This document shows positions 24,467 to 32,462 of a DNA stretch of 64,000 bases, one piece after another (within the stretch, counting starts at the first letter, position 1; every line of letters starts with the position of its first letter). The notes beneath the pieces were generated by a model. That model was not told the DNA's origin and ran no database searches. It saw only the letters and a list, made by a program, of their open reading frames with translations. Source of the stretch: CAYQDR01 sp964416315 (GTDB lineage Bacteria > Methylomirabilota > Methylomirabilia > Rokubacteriales > DASRDR01). The position numbers and the translations under genes are program-made. The stretch covers positions 54,575 to 118,574 of the forward strand of contig CAYQDR010000002.1 in assembly GCA_964416315.1 (NCBI GenBank), written 5' to 3'.

Positions 24467-25501
24467 CTAGGGCGCGGTGTACCCGGTGAAGGGGGCGAGT
24501 AGCTCGTTGAAGGCGGCCTTCCCATCGGCGCCGGCGCGCTTGAGCCAGCCGGGTAGGACGTGCCTCAGGACCGCCTCCTGGATGACGGGCTTCCACTCGG
24601 GCTTCCGGGGCGTCCACGTCATCCCCTTCTTCTTGTTCTCGTCCGCCCCCTCCTGGGTGCTGCTCCGGGCCAGGTCCCAGCCCCTGACGGTCAGCTCGGT
24701 CCCGACGTCCTCCAGGGTCTTCCGGAGGTCGGCGGGGAGCTTGTCCCAGGTCCGCTTGCTCACGATCAGGGCGATCATGACCGGACCGATCTGGAGGTCC
24801 ACCATGTGCTTGGTGACCTCGTACCACTTGAGGCTGAACCCCGCGATGGTCCCGGTGATCGCCGCGTCGACGGCCCCGCGCTCGAGCGCGGTGTAGACCT
24901 CGGCGACGGGGAGGGAGACGGGCTCGCCCCCGAGCGCCCGGACGAAGTCGGTCTGCGCGGCCCCGAACACCCGGACCTTCAGGCCCTTGAGGTCGCTCAG
25001 GCTCTGGATCGGCTTGCGGCTGTAGAGGACCTGATAGGCGTAGGCGTACGAGCCGATGAAGACGCCGCCCAGCTTCGCCTCGTTCGCCTTCATCAGCTTG
25101 TGCCAGGCCAGGTGGGCCTTGTGCGACTTCTCGAACTCCTCGAGGCTGAAGAACCCGGGCAGATCCACCCCTTCGATCAGCGGGACGTCCCCCGACACGT
25201 AGGTCGGGAGCACGTCGGCCAAGTCCACCAGGCCCGCCCGCATGACCCGCACGAGCTCGAAGCCCGTCAACCCGAGCTCCGGCAGGCTCGTCACCTCCAG
25301 CTTGAGCTGCCCGTTCGTCCGCTTCGGCAGCTCGGCTTCCATCCACTCCCACATCTTGAACTGCACCTGCGGCCGGCTGTTGGAGACCCCCTTCAGCCGG
25401 AACTCCGCCGCGGAGGCCGGGGTCGGGCTACCCCACGCCCCGCCGAGGATGACCGCCGAGAGGAATGCCGCCCCGAGGACGATCGCGCCGCGCCGTCTCA
25501 T
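24467..25501 (-). CDS. TRAP transporter periplasmic substrate-binding protein (DctP family), second system
   Basis: 344 residues, starting at ATG 25501 with GGGAGGAG six bases upstream. The signal peptide is about residues 1-31 (AIVLGAAFLSAVILGG to ASA). The mature protein carries DctP features: ELPKRTNGQLKLEVTSLPEL, the SLSDLKGLKVRVFGAAQTDF segment containing the substrate-binding Arg, and EVYTALERGAVDAAITGTIA. The sequence is clearly different from the binding protein at 3547, so the two TRAP systems probably take up different organic anions. Confidence 0.92.
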   Translation of the reverse strand: MRRRGAIVLGAAFLSAVILGGAWGSPTPASAAEFRLKGVSNSRPQVQFKMWEWMEAELPKRTNGQLKLEVTSLPELGLTGFELVRVMRAGLVDLADVLPTYVSGDVPLIEGVDLPGFFSLEEFEKSHKAHLAWHKLMKANEAKLGGVFIGSYAYAYQVLYSRKPIQSLSDLKGLKVRVFGAAQTDFVRALGGEPVSLPVAEVYTALERGAVDAAITGTIAGFSLKWYEVTKHMVDLQIGPVMIALIVSKRTWDKLPADLRKTLEDVGTELTVRGWDLARSSTQEGADENKKKGMTWTPRKPEWKPVIQEAVLRHVLPGWLKRAGADGKAAFNELLAPFTGYTAP

Positions 25502-25578
25502 GTCGTCTCCTCCCGCTGAGGTTGATGCCAGCTCACCCCGGCCTGGAGGTACGGTAACCGAAGACCGGGGGCGGCTCA

Positions 25579-26307
25579 AGGCACATCCCCGTCCACCACA
25601 CCAACGAGATCGCCCAGTCGGAGGCGGCCACGGGGCGGCCCTTCGTCCGCTACTGGATCCACTCCGCGTTCCTGCTCGTGGACGGCCAGAAGATGTCGAA
25701 GTCGCTCGGCAACCTCTACACGATCGAGGACGTCGTCGCGCGCGGGTTCGGCCCGCTCGGGTTGCGCTATCTGTTCCTGTCGAGTCACTACCGCAAGGAG
25801 ATGAACTTCACGTGGGGGGCGCTCGCCGCGGCGCAGGCGGGGCTCCAGCGGCTCTGGCAACGGTGCCGAGAGCTCCCGCCGCCTTCCGGCGAGCCCCTGC
25901 CGGCCGCCCTCGCGGTCTTCGAGGAAGGGATCGGCGCCGACTGCAACACGGCGCGGGCCCTGACCGCCCTCTGGGACGTCGTGCGCGCCGACGAGGACCC
26001 CGGCCGCGTGGCGGTGACGGTCGGCGCGATGGACCGCGTCTTCGGTCTGGATCTCTCGCGGGCGGGCGAGCGCCTGCGCGAACTCGAGGCGCTTCAGACG
26101 CGGGCGCGGGGTGCCGACCGGCAGCGGGCGGAGGCCCTGGCCGCCGAGCGGGAGCGCCTGCGGCGCGAGCGCCGCTTCGTCGAGGCCGACACCCTCCGCG
26201 CCGACATCGAGGCCCTCGGCTTTGTCGTCGAGGACACCCGGCAGGGGCCGCAGCTGCGGCCCGTCCCGGCCGGCGGCGGAGCCGACAGCGCCCCCGGCCG
26301 CCGCTGA
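25579..26307 (+). pseudogene. cysS: Cysteinyl-tRNA synthetase, 5'-truncated (C-terminal half only)
   Basis: The frame opens with HIPVHHTNEIAQSEAATGRP and continues with LVDGQKMSKSLGNLYT, the class I KMSKS loop. LRYLFLSSHYRKEMNFTWG and a C-terminal anticodon-binding helical region ending at 26307 follow. This is the second half of CysRS; the catalytic HIGH motif, zinc site and start are all absent. The break at about 25579 falls in the upstream region of the divergent TRAP operon. CysRS is essential, so a full copy must lie elsewhere. This is a duplicated fragment or an assembly join. Confidence 0.85.
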
Positions 26308-26399
26308 GTCCGGTCAGGGAGCCCCAAGTCGGTGCGTCTCGGACCGACCCGGCGCAAACGCCACGCTCGACCCCGCGCCCATGGAGCCGGTGCTGGAGC

Positions 26400-26756
26400 T
26401 CAGCGCACTGGAGGGGGCCCCGAGCCCGGTTCCGGCGCGGGTGGCGCGGCGAACGCGCGCTGGATGGCGCGGCCGAGGGCCTTCATAGCGTCCCAGATCG
26501 CTTCCCCGAAGGCCTTCGCGCCGTCGTGGAGCCGGTCGGCGACCGACTCGGCCTCCTTGCCCGCCGCCTCGGCGCGCTGGGCCACGGTCTTCCCGATCCC
26601 CTTGGCCGTCTCTTCCACGCCCTGCCCGACTTTCTTCGCGCCATCCACCACCTGATCCGGCCCGCTCTCGGCCGCGGCGGACCGAGCCGGCTCGAGGCTC
26701 CCGAACACGAGGATCAGAACACCGACGACCGCCACCAGCGACCGCGTGGCATTCAT
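26400..26756 (-). CDS. Small secreted Ala-rich helical protein
   Basis: 118 residues from ATG 26756, preceded by GAGGAGG. A signal peptide spans about 1-27 (SLVAVVGVLILVFGSLEPARSAAA). The mature part is an amphipathic helix rich in Ala, Lys and Glu (GVEETAKGIGKTVAQRAEAAG, in two or three such turns) and ends in a Pro-rich tail. It resembles small periplasmic or surface helical proteins and has no recognised function. It is followed upstream by another small envelope protein on the same strand. Confidence 0.65.
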   Translation of the reverse strand: MNATRSLVAVVGVLILVFGSLEPARSAAAESGPDQVVDGAKKVGQGVEETAKGIGKTVAQRAEAAGKEAESVADRLHDGAKAFGEAIWDAMKALGRAIQRAFAAPPAPEPGSGPPPVR

Positions 26757-26779
26757 CTCACACCTCCTCGCTTGCTCCG

Positions 26780-26800
26780 CGACCGGGGATACCCCGGTCG
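26780..26800. terminator. Perfect hairpin between two small envelope genes
   Basis: CGACCGGGG-ATA-CCCCGGTCG is a nine-pair perfect stem with a three-base loop, between the start of the gene at 26756 and the end of the glycine-zipper gene at 26879. It is strong enough to end or attenuate transcription of the latter, but there is no U-run, so the role is uncertain. Confidence 0.4.
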
Positions 26801-26878
26801 TCGCACGTGGCCTTCTACCTCCAGTGCCAGGTCCGTCCACCGTCTCTGCGGCCCACGACCTGAGCGCGCCGAGGCTTG

Positions 26879-27100
26879 CTACCGCGACCAGTCGTAGAGC
26901 GTCCCGGCGGCTGCGCCGACGCCGACCCCGGTCAGCGCGCCTCGCTTGGCGCCACGTCCCGGATTCTTCGCATCCACGCCCGCGCCGATCGCGGCGCCGC
27001 TGCCCGCGCCGACGGCGGCGCCGGTCAGGGTGCCGCAGGCCGACAGCGTCGTCGTGAGCAACACGAGCCCGATGATGGGAGCGATGACGGTCTTCTTCAT
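26879..27100 (-). CDS. Glycine-zipper lipoprotein
   Basis: 73 residues, start ATG 27100 with GGAGGGACC upstream. The signal peptide ends in the lipobox LSAC, so the mature protein is predicted to be lipidated at Cys22. The remainder is a Gly-zipper (GTLTGAAVGAGSGAAIGAGV, then GVGVGAAAGTLYD), as in YMGG-like and Rickettsia 17-kDa-type outer-membrane proteins. It probably packs in or against the outer membrane. The lnt gene at 44224 would complete its acylation. Confidence 0.8.
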   Translation of the reverse strand: MKKTVIAPIIGLVLLTTTLSACGTLTGAAVGAGSGAAIGAGVDAKNPGRGAKRGALTGVGVGAAAGTLYDWSR

Positions 27101-27195
27101 CTCCGGTCCCTCCTCGGGATTCCCCCCGGGTCAGTGAGCCGCGATCTCCCGCCGTGAGTCACGCAGCGCGCGGGAATCCGTCCGGGGCAGGCCCC

Positions 27196-27855
27196 TTACT
27201 GCGTCTTCGAGCCGGACAGCCGCGTCTTTTGCTCCTCGCCGATCTCGACCTGCTTCTGCTCCATCTTCTTGACGAGCTCGCCGTACGAGGACTGGGTGAT
27301 GACCTTGTTGAACTGGGTGCGGTAGTTCGCGACGAGGCTGACGCCCTGGATCGCCACGTCGTACACTCGCGCCCGATCGCCGCCCTTTGGCAACCGATAG
27401 TCGATGGGGATCTCAGTCCCGCGTTTGGTCACGAGCTTCGAGCGCACGGTGACGGTGTCCCCGTCGGCCTGCTCGGGCGGGTAGATGATCTTCTCCCCGT
27501 CATAGGCCTCGATCTTGCCGACGTACGAGCTCTCGAGGAGCTCGGCGAAGAGCTCCGTGAAGCGCGTCCGCTCCACGGGGCTCCGCTGGGCCCAGTGACG
27601 TGCCAGGGCGCGCTTGGCCATCTCTTCGAAGTCGAACAGCCCGCGCGCGACCTCGCGGATCTGGGCGCGCCGCTTCTCCGCGTTCGCCGGCTTCCGGAGC
27701 TCGGGGTCTTGCACGAGCTGCAGGACGCGATCCACCGCGCCCCGCACCTGGTCCGTGGCGGGACCGCCCCAGGCAGCGGCGGCCGCGAAGGCCAGGCCGA
27801 TGGCCAGAGTCGAGGCCACGACATGGCGAGTCCTGTCGATCCTGTTCGTGTTCAC
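27196..27855 (-). CDS. mlaC: MlaC/Ttg2D-type phospholipid-binding periplasmic protein
   Basis: 219 residues from GTG 27855 with GGGGGAG upstream. The signal peptide is about 1-32. The mature protein matches the MlaC family (lipid asymmetry maintenance/toluene tolerance): QVRGAVDRVLQLVQDPELR, FDFEEMAKRALARHWAQRSP, the TRFTELFAELLESSYVGKIE helix, and YRLPKGGDRARVYDVAIQGV before the C-terminal SLVANYRTQFNKVITQSSYG. It shuttles phospholipids between outer and inner membranes with the MlaFEDB complex. None of those partners lies within this window. Confidence 0.9.
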   Translation of the reverse strand: MNTNRIDRTRHVVASTLAIGLAFAAAAAWGGPATDQVRGAVDRVLQLVQDPELRKPANAEKRRAQIREVARGLFDFEEMAKRALARHWAQRSPVERTRFTELFAELLESSYVGKIEAYDGEKIIYPPEQADGDTVTVRSKLVTKRGTEIPIDYRLPKGGDRARVYDVAIQGVSLVANYRTQFNKVITQSSYGELVKKMEQKQVEIGEEQKTRLSGSKTQ

Positions 27856-28558
27856 GCGCACTCCCCCTTTCGGGATTTCGTCGGGGCGCCCAGGAGCAAT
27901 GCCGATGCCAGGCGGAGGGGCCGCGGCGTCGTCCGCCACCGGAAAAGCACGACAGGTCAGCGACTTCGGAGCGCCACGCTGGGGCCAGCCCTCAGCTCCC
28001 TTCGACCGCCCTGTCACGTCCGCGACGTCCGCTGCGACGACGGAAACCACGACGTGCGTCACGATTCACGTCACTCGCAGGCCGGCGGAGGGCGGCAGAT
28101 CAGCACGAGCCGGGCAAAGCGCACCGCTGCGTGGGTTGGAGCCGGCGCGGGCGACCCGGACGAACTCCCACGACGTCGTGGGCGACGTCGTGACCCAGGA
28201 GGTCGTCCAGGACCGCGGCCTCTACCGCCTCGGCGACATCGACCTCGCTCACCTCGACGGGGGAGGCCTTCCGCATCCAGGCGACGCTCGAAGCGTTCGA
28301 GGGCGAGGCGCGCGCGTTCGTCCGCGAGTTCGACCGCACGATCCGCCGCGACCTGGTCTGACGCCCTCGGCGACCGCGACCCTCGGCCTGATGCGTGCTG
28401 CCCATTGCTGTCCGGATGGGTTCCGGGGTACCCTTCCTCAGCCTTTCGACCGGTCCCCGCGCGTCGAGGCGGGGCCAGCGCGGCGGGCCGCCGCCCCGGG
28501 GGGACGGACGGCCTCCCACGGGCGGTGCACCTGCGGTTGACGCGCAACAGGGGGTGAC
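27856..28558. other. 700-bp region without an intact gene
   Basis: Between mlaC and the beta-propeller gene I see no intact coding region. Several frames are open on both strands, as expected at this GC content, but none resembles a protein, apart from the short two-frame remnant at 28157-28361 listed separately. Confidence 0.5.
28157..28361 (+). pseudogene. Frameshifted remnant of an unidentified protein
   Basis: One frame reads DVVGDVVTQEVVQDRGLY and continues RLGDIDLAHLDG. At about 28262 a neighbouring frame continues plausibly as EAFRIQATLEAFEGEARAFV and REFDRTIRRDLV, ending in TGA at 28361. Joined, this looks like the acidic, helical C-terminus of a real protein, but I cannot name a family, and no start is visible. 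Low-confidence relic. Confidence 0.3.
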
Positions 28559-29932
28559 ATGGAGGTCCCGGAAGGGTTTCCGTCGCTCGGGGCGGTTCCC
28601 GTGGGGTTCGGACCGGAAGGGATCGCCGTGGACCCCGACGCACGGCGGGGCTACGTGGCCTGCGCCCGGAGCAACACCGTCGCCGTCTTCGACCTGGACC
28701 GCCGCGAAGTGATCGCCCAGGTGCCGGTGGGAAAGGAACCGATCGGGCTGGTGCATGACCGGCGGAGCGGACGCGTGTTCACGACCGATGCGAGGTCGGA
28801 CGTGGCGTCGGTGGTGGACACCCGCACGCTGCGGACGATCAAGCAGATCCCCGTCCGCGAGTATCCGGCGGGGGCCGGCCTGTACGAGGAGCGGCGCAAA
28901 GTCTACGTGGGCAACACGGCGGACGGGACCGTGAGCGTCATCCACGCGGACACGCTCGAGGTGATCGCCACGGTTCCGGCGAAGCTGGCGGCGGGGAGCC
29001 TCGGGGCGGACCCCGTCCGGGACCGCGTCTACTGCGTCAACTTCGGCGACGGATCCATCACCGTGATCGATGGCGCCACGGACCGCAGCGTCGGCGAAAT
29101 CAAGGTGGACCACGCGCCGTGCAAGATCGCCATCGACGCGCCGCGGGGTCTCGCGTACGTGGCCAACTCCCTGGTGAGCACCGTTGCCGTCGTGGACCTC
29201 GAGCGGCAGCGGGTGGCCCGGACGGTGCCCGTCGAGCGGGCCCCCGTAGGGATGGCCCTCGGACCGGGCGGCGACCGGATCTACGCCGCCAACCGCGGGA
29301 CGGGGAAGGTCAGCGTCATCGACCGGGAGAGCGGGCAGGAGTGGGCGCGCGTCCCGGTCGGGAAGGCCCCGGGTGACCTCACGGTGGACCCGACCACGAA
29401 CACGGTCTACGTCTCGGACGCCGGCACCAGCACGGTCAGCGTCTTTCAGGACCGCCTGCCGGGGCGCCCCGAGACGCTACCCGGCGACACCCGCCACCCG
29501 CTGGTGGGCCAGCCGCTCCCCGAATTCCGCCTCCCCGACATGGTGGACGGCCGGGAGCGGACCTCCGCCGAGTGGCGCGGCAAGAGCTACATCCTGAACT
29601 TCTTCGCCAGCTGGTGAGGGCCATGCAACGCGGAGGCTCCGCTACTCGAGGAAGTTCGGCGGCGTGCGAAGCGGTTCGGGCTGGAGATCGTGATGGTGAA
29701 CGTCTGGGAGCACCTCGACGCCCGGCAGGAAGCCCTGCACTTCTGCGAGGTCCACAAGATCCAGGGACCCGTGCTGCTCGACGCGACGAGCGAGTACATC
29801 AACCGCCTCGGCCTGCGGGGCGTCCCGAACAACATCGTGGTGGACAAGCACGGGATCGTGCAGGCCGTGGGCACGACGACCCCTGACGAGATCCGGGCCA
29901 CGCTGACGAAGCTGCTCCTGCCGTTCGGCTAA
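28559..29932 (+). CDS. YVTN-type beta-propeller fused to a TlpA-like thioredoxin domain; probable selenoprotein with UGPC active site
   Basis: With TGA 29615-29617 read as selenocysteine this is 457 residues. Residues 1-310 are seven or so YVTN/NHL repeats (GIAVDPDARRGYVACARSN, RRKVYVGNTADGTVSVI and similar). Residues 325-457 are a TlpA/ResA-like thioredoxin fold: GQPLPEFRLPD, GKSYILNFFASW, then U353-GPCNAEAP, where relatives have WCGPC. The fold continues with GVPNNIVVDKHG (cis-Pro loop) and a C-terminal helix. The frame after the TGA has no other stop for 105 codons and codes for exactly the missing half of the domain. No signal peptide is seen. A hairpin with a G-starting loop lies 18 nt after the TGA. 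A nonsense mutation would have to hit the catalytic Cys by chance. Confidence 0.85.
29630..29642 (+). promoter_or_regulatory. Candidate bacterial SECIS hairpin in the thioredoxin-domain gene
   Basis: GCGGA-GGC-TCCGC forms a five-pair GC-rich stem with the loop GGC. The loop starts 18 nt after the in-frame UGA and opens with G. This fits the spacing (about 16-37 nt) and loop-G rule of bacterial SECIS elements, which recruit SelB just downstream of the UGA within the reading frame. Confidence 0.55.
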
Positions 29933-29978
29933 GCCCTCGGCGGTCGCGGGTGACCGGGCCCCGGCTGCGGAGCCGGGG

Positions 29979-30440
29979 CTACGGGCAGGGCGCCCCGAAC
30001 GGGAACGGCCGCGCCGCGAGCGTGAAGGTGCAGCCGAAGCTCGGGTTGGCGACGGCGGCCGGCGTGAGGATGTCGTCGCCGGCCTGCTTCACGTCGTAGG
30101 CGTTCTTGCTGTAGCTCGACGCCGCCCAGGCGAAGCCGTGGGTGACCAGGTAGTGGCGGATCCGGGGGTTGCTGACCGTCAGCTCGAGCCCGGTTCCCCG
30201 GAACCCGTGGGCGTAGAGCACGAGGTCCCCGTTCCAGTTGTCGGGGACCTCGATCCGGAACCCGGCGCCGTTGTGGATCCCCCAGTAGCGGGTCGTCGAC
30301 GTGCCGGGGAGCGGGTCGAACGGGAGCTTCGACTCGTCGACGAAGTAGGCCGGCGGGGCGTCCGCCGCCGCGAGGCCGGCACCGAGACACAGGAAACCCA
30401 GGAATGCGGCGAAGACCAGGAGCGGTCGGCGCGGGTTCAT
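29979..30440 (-). pseudogene. Secreted alpha/beta-hydrolase-like protein, internally or 3' truncated
   Basis: 153 codons from ATG 30440 with a signal peptide (about 1-26, PLLVFAAFLGFLCLGAGLAA). The mature start resembles a family of secreted alpha/beta hydrolases: GFRIEVPDNWNGDLVLYAHG (oxyanion HG) and SNPRIRHYLVTHGFAWAASS. After VKQAGDD the homologous catalytic Ser-nucleophile region is absent. A short tail ending FGAPCP with a Cys pair follows instead. The protein is far shorter than a working hydrolase, so a deletion joining N-terminus and C-terminus is likely. It may still be expressed but cannot have the triad. Confidence 0.6.
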
Positions 30441-30543
30441 CGCTCTCTCCCCCCTCCCGGTCACGGCGGGTGATAGCTTGAGCGAAGGCCGCGGGAGCCC
30501 GGGCGGGCCCCCGCGCTTCTCCTGCCGGGCGACTCGCGGCGGC

Positions 30544-32223
30544 TCAGGTCGAGATCGCGAGCTGGTGGCCGAAGATGTAGAGCGTCGGGTGGATCCGGAA
30601 GCCCTGCACCCGCTTGTCGTAGAAGGTGAAGACCGACCGCCACACCGGCTGCACGATCGGGCCGTCCTCCTGCAGCATGGCCTCGAGCTTGGCCATGACC
30701 TCCCGCCGCTGGGTGACGTCGAGGATCCCCTCCGCGTGGGTGAGGAGCTGGTCGAAGTCGCGGTTCGAGTACTTCGACTCGTTCCAGGGCACGCCGGTCC
30801 GGTACGCGAGCCCGAGGACCATGGTGCCGAGCGGCCGGTGGGTCCAGCTCGTGAAGCCGAAGGGCACCTTGGTCCAGACCTCCCAGTACTGGGTCGAGGG
30901 CATGACGTTGATCTTGACCCGGATGCCCGCGTCCTTCCACTGCTCGACCATCCCCTGGACGGCGAGCAGCTCCCACGGCGGGTCGGGCTTGCAGGCGATC
31001 TCGACGTCGATGCCGTTCGGGTAGCCCGCGTCCGCCAGGAGCTTCTTCGCCCGCGCGACGTCGCGCTGGAACGGCGGCAGCTTCGCGTACTCGGGGTGGA
31101 TCGGGCTCACGTGGTGATGCTCGCCCGCCGAGCCGAGCCCGCGGTGCGAGAGCTGGAGGATCGCGCTCGCGTCGATCGCGTAGCGCATCGCCTGGCGCAC
31201 CCGCCTGTCGTCGAAGGGCTTCACGGGGTGCATGCGCGCCACCGCGGTCTGGGCGGTCGTGGTCTGGTAGAGCTGGATGTGGCCGAGCTTCTGGAGCGTG
31301 TCGAGCTGGACGACGCTGGCGGTGTAGAGGCCATCGACCTGCTTCGAGGCGAGCGCGCTCACGGCCGCCGCCGGGTCGTCGCCGAGGTCGATGAACTCGA
31401 GCGTGTCGAGGTAGGGCCCGCCGGCCCAGTAGCCGGGCCGCGCCTTGAAGACCTGCTTCCGCCCGACCTCATTCGAGACCATCTGGAACGCGCCGGTGCC
31501 GTTCGAGCCGACCTTGAACTCGCCGTTCTCGGCCGGGTCGAGGATCAGGAGCGGGTAGTGGAAGAGCCACTCGGGCACCGCGATCTGCGGGGTCTTCCCG
31601 TTGAGCCGGACCGTGAAGTCGTCCACCTTCTGGATCGCGTTCGCGTCCCAGAGCCGGGTGGACTTCTTGGGGTTGCCCTTGTCGTCCTTCTCGCCCGTCT
31701 CGAACTCCTCCAGGATGAACCCCTTCATCAGGCCGAGCACGGAGGAGCCGGTCTTGGGGTCGAGGACGCGCTTCAAATTCCAGACCACGTCGTCGGCCGT
31801 GAACGCCCGGCCGCTGTGCCACTTGACGTTCCGGCGGAGCCGGAGCGTCCAGGTCCTGAGGTCCGCGCTCGTCTCCCATCGCTCGACGAGGCCGGGTCGC
31901 GTGACGTTGTCGGTCCCCGTCACGGCGAGGTAATCGCAGACCTGGCGGGCCGAGTTGGAGGACTCGACCCAGCTATACGTGTGCGGGCTCTTGAGGTCCT
32001 GGCAGCGCATGCCGGTGCGCAGCGTCCCGCCGCGCGGCAGCGCCTGGGCCCGCGCCTCCGGCACGACCCGCTCGCCGGTCACCTTCGCGACGACGGCGTA
32101 GGCCGCGGGCGCCGACATCCCCAGCAGCGTCGCGTACCGGAGGAACTCCCGGCGGTCGATCTCGCGCGCCGCGAGCTGACGCTTCAGGGTGAGGATCAGA
32201 GGATGGTCCCTGTCGTCTCGCAT
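30544..32223 (-). CDS. TAT-exported family-5 ABC substrate-binding protein
   Basis: 559 residues, start ATG 32223 with AAGGAGGG upstream. The N-terminus has a twin-arginine signal, EIDRREFLRYATLLG, and a hydrophobic stretch (about 30-50), so it is exported folded. Family-5 motifs are GGTLRTGMRCQDLKSPHTYS, WTLRLRRNVKWHSGRAFTAD and the N-terminal half of lobe II, VGSNGTGAFQMVSNE. It probably delivers an amine or peptide to a permease not encoded next to it. Its neighbour, divergently transcribed, is an amine-oxidase-like cluster, which hints that the ligand may be an amine or opine; that is inference. Confidence 0.9.
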   Translation of the reverse strand: MRDDRDHPLILTLKRQLAAREIDRREFLRYATLLGMSAPAAYAVVAKVTGERVVPEARAQALPRGGTLRTGMRCQDLKSPHTYSWVESSNSARQVCDYLAVTGTDNVTRPGLVERWETSADLRTWTLRLRRNVKWHSGRAFTADDVVWNLKRVLDPKTGSSVLGLMKGFILEEFETGEKDDKGNPKKSTRLWDANAIQKVDDFTVRLNGKTPQIAVPEWLFHYPLLILDPAENGEFKVGSNGTGAFQMVSNEVGRKQVFKARPGYWAGGPYLDTLEFIDLGDDPAAAVSALASKQVDGLYTASVVQLDTLQKLGHIQLYQTTTAQTAVARMHPVKPFDDRRVRQAMRYAIDASAILQLSHRGLGSAGEHHHVSPIHPEYAKLPPFQRDVARAKKLLADAGYPNGIDVEIACKPDPPWELLAVQGMVEQWKDAGIRVKINVMPSTQYWEVWTKVPFGFTSWTHRPLGTMVLGLAYRTGVPWNESKYSNRDFDQLLTHAEGILDVTQRREVMAKLEAMLQEDGPIVQPVWRSVFTFYDKRVQGFRIHPTLYIFGHQLAIST

Positions 32224-32462
32224 CGGACGGCCCTCCTTTCGAAGGGATGCCTCGGGGTGTGCGTGCGACCGGCCGGCGCGTCCGCCGGGCCGGCGGCGCC
32301 GCGGAATGCCCAAGTCTGAGGGGTGGGCGTTCGTCTTGTCAACCCGGGGCTGCCCTGCCGTGGCCTGTCCTTCCCGAAAGGATACCCTTCGCCCGTGGCC
32401 GGCGGCTGCCCCGGAGCGCCGGCCCTTGTGCCGCCGCGCGGGGGCCGTCTATCATCCAGACC

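Noticed and set aside
26780..26800. Riboswitch or attenuator at the perfect hairpin
   Set aside because: A single short stem without U-run or conserved ligand-binding core does not support more than a possible terminator.
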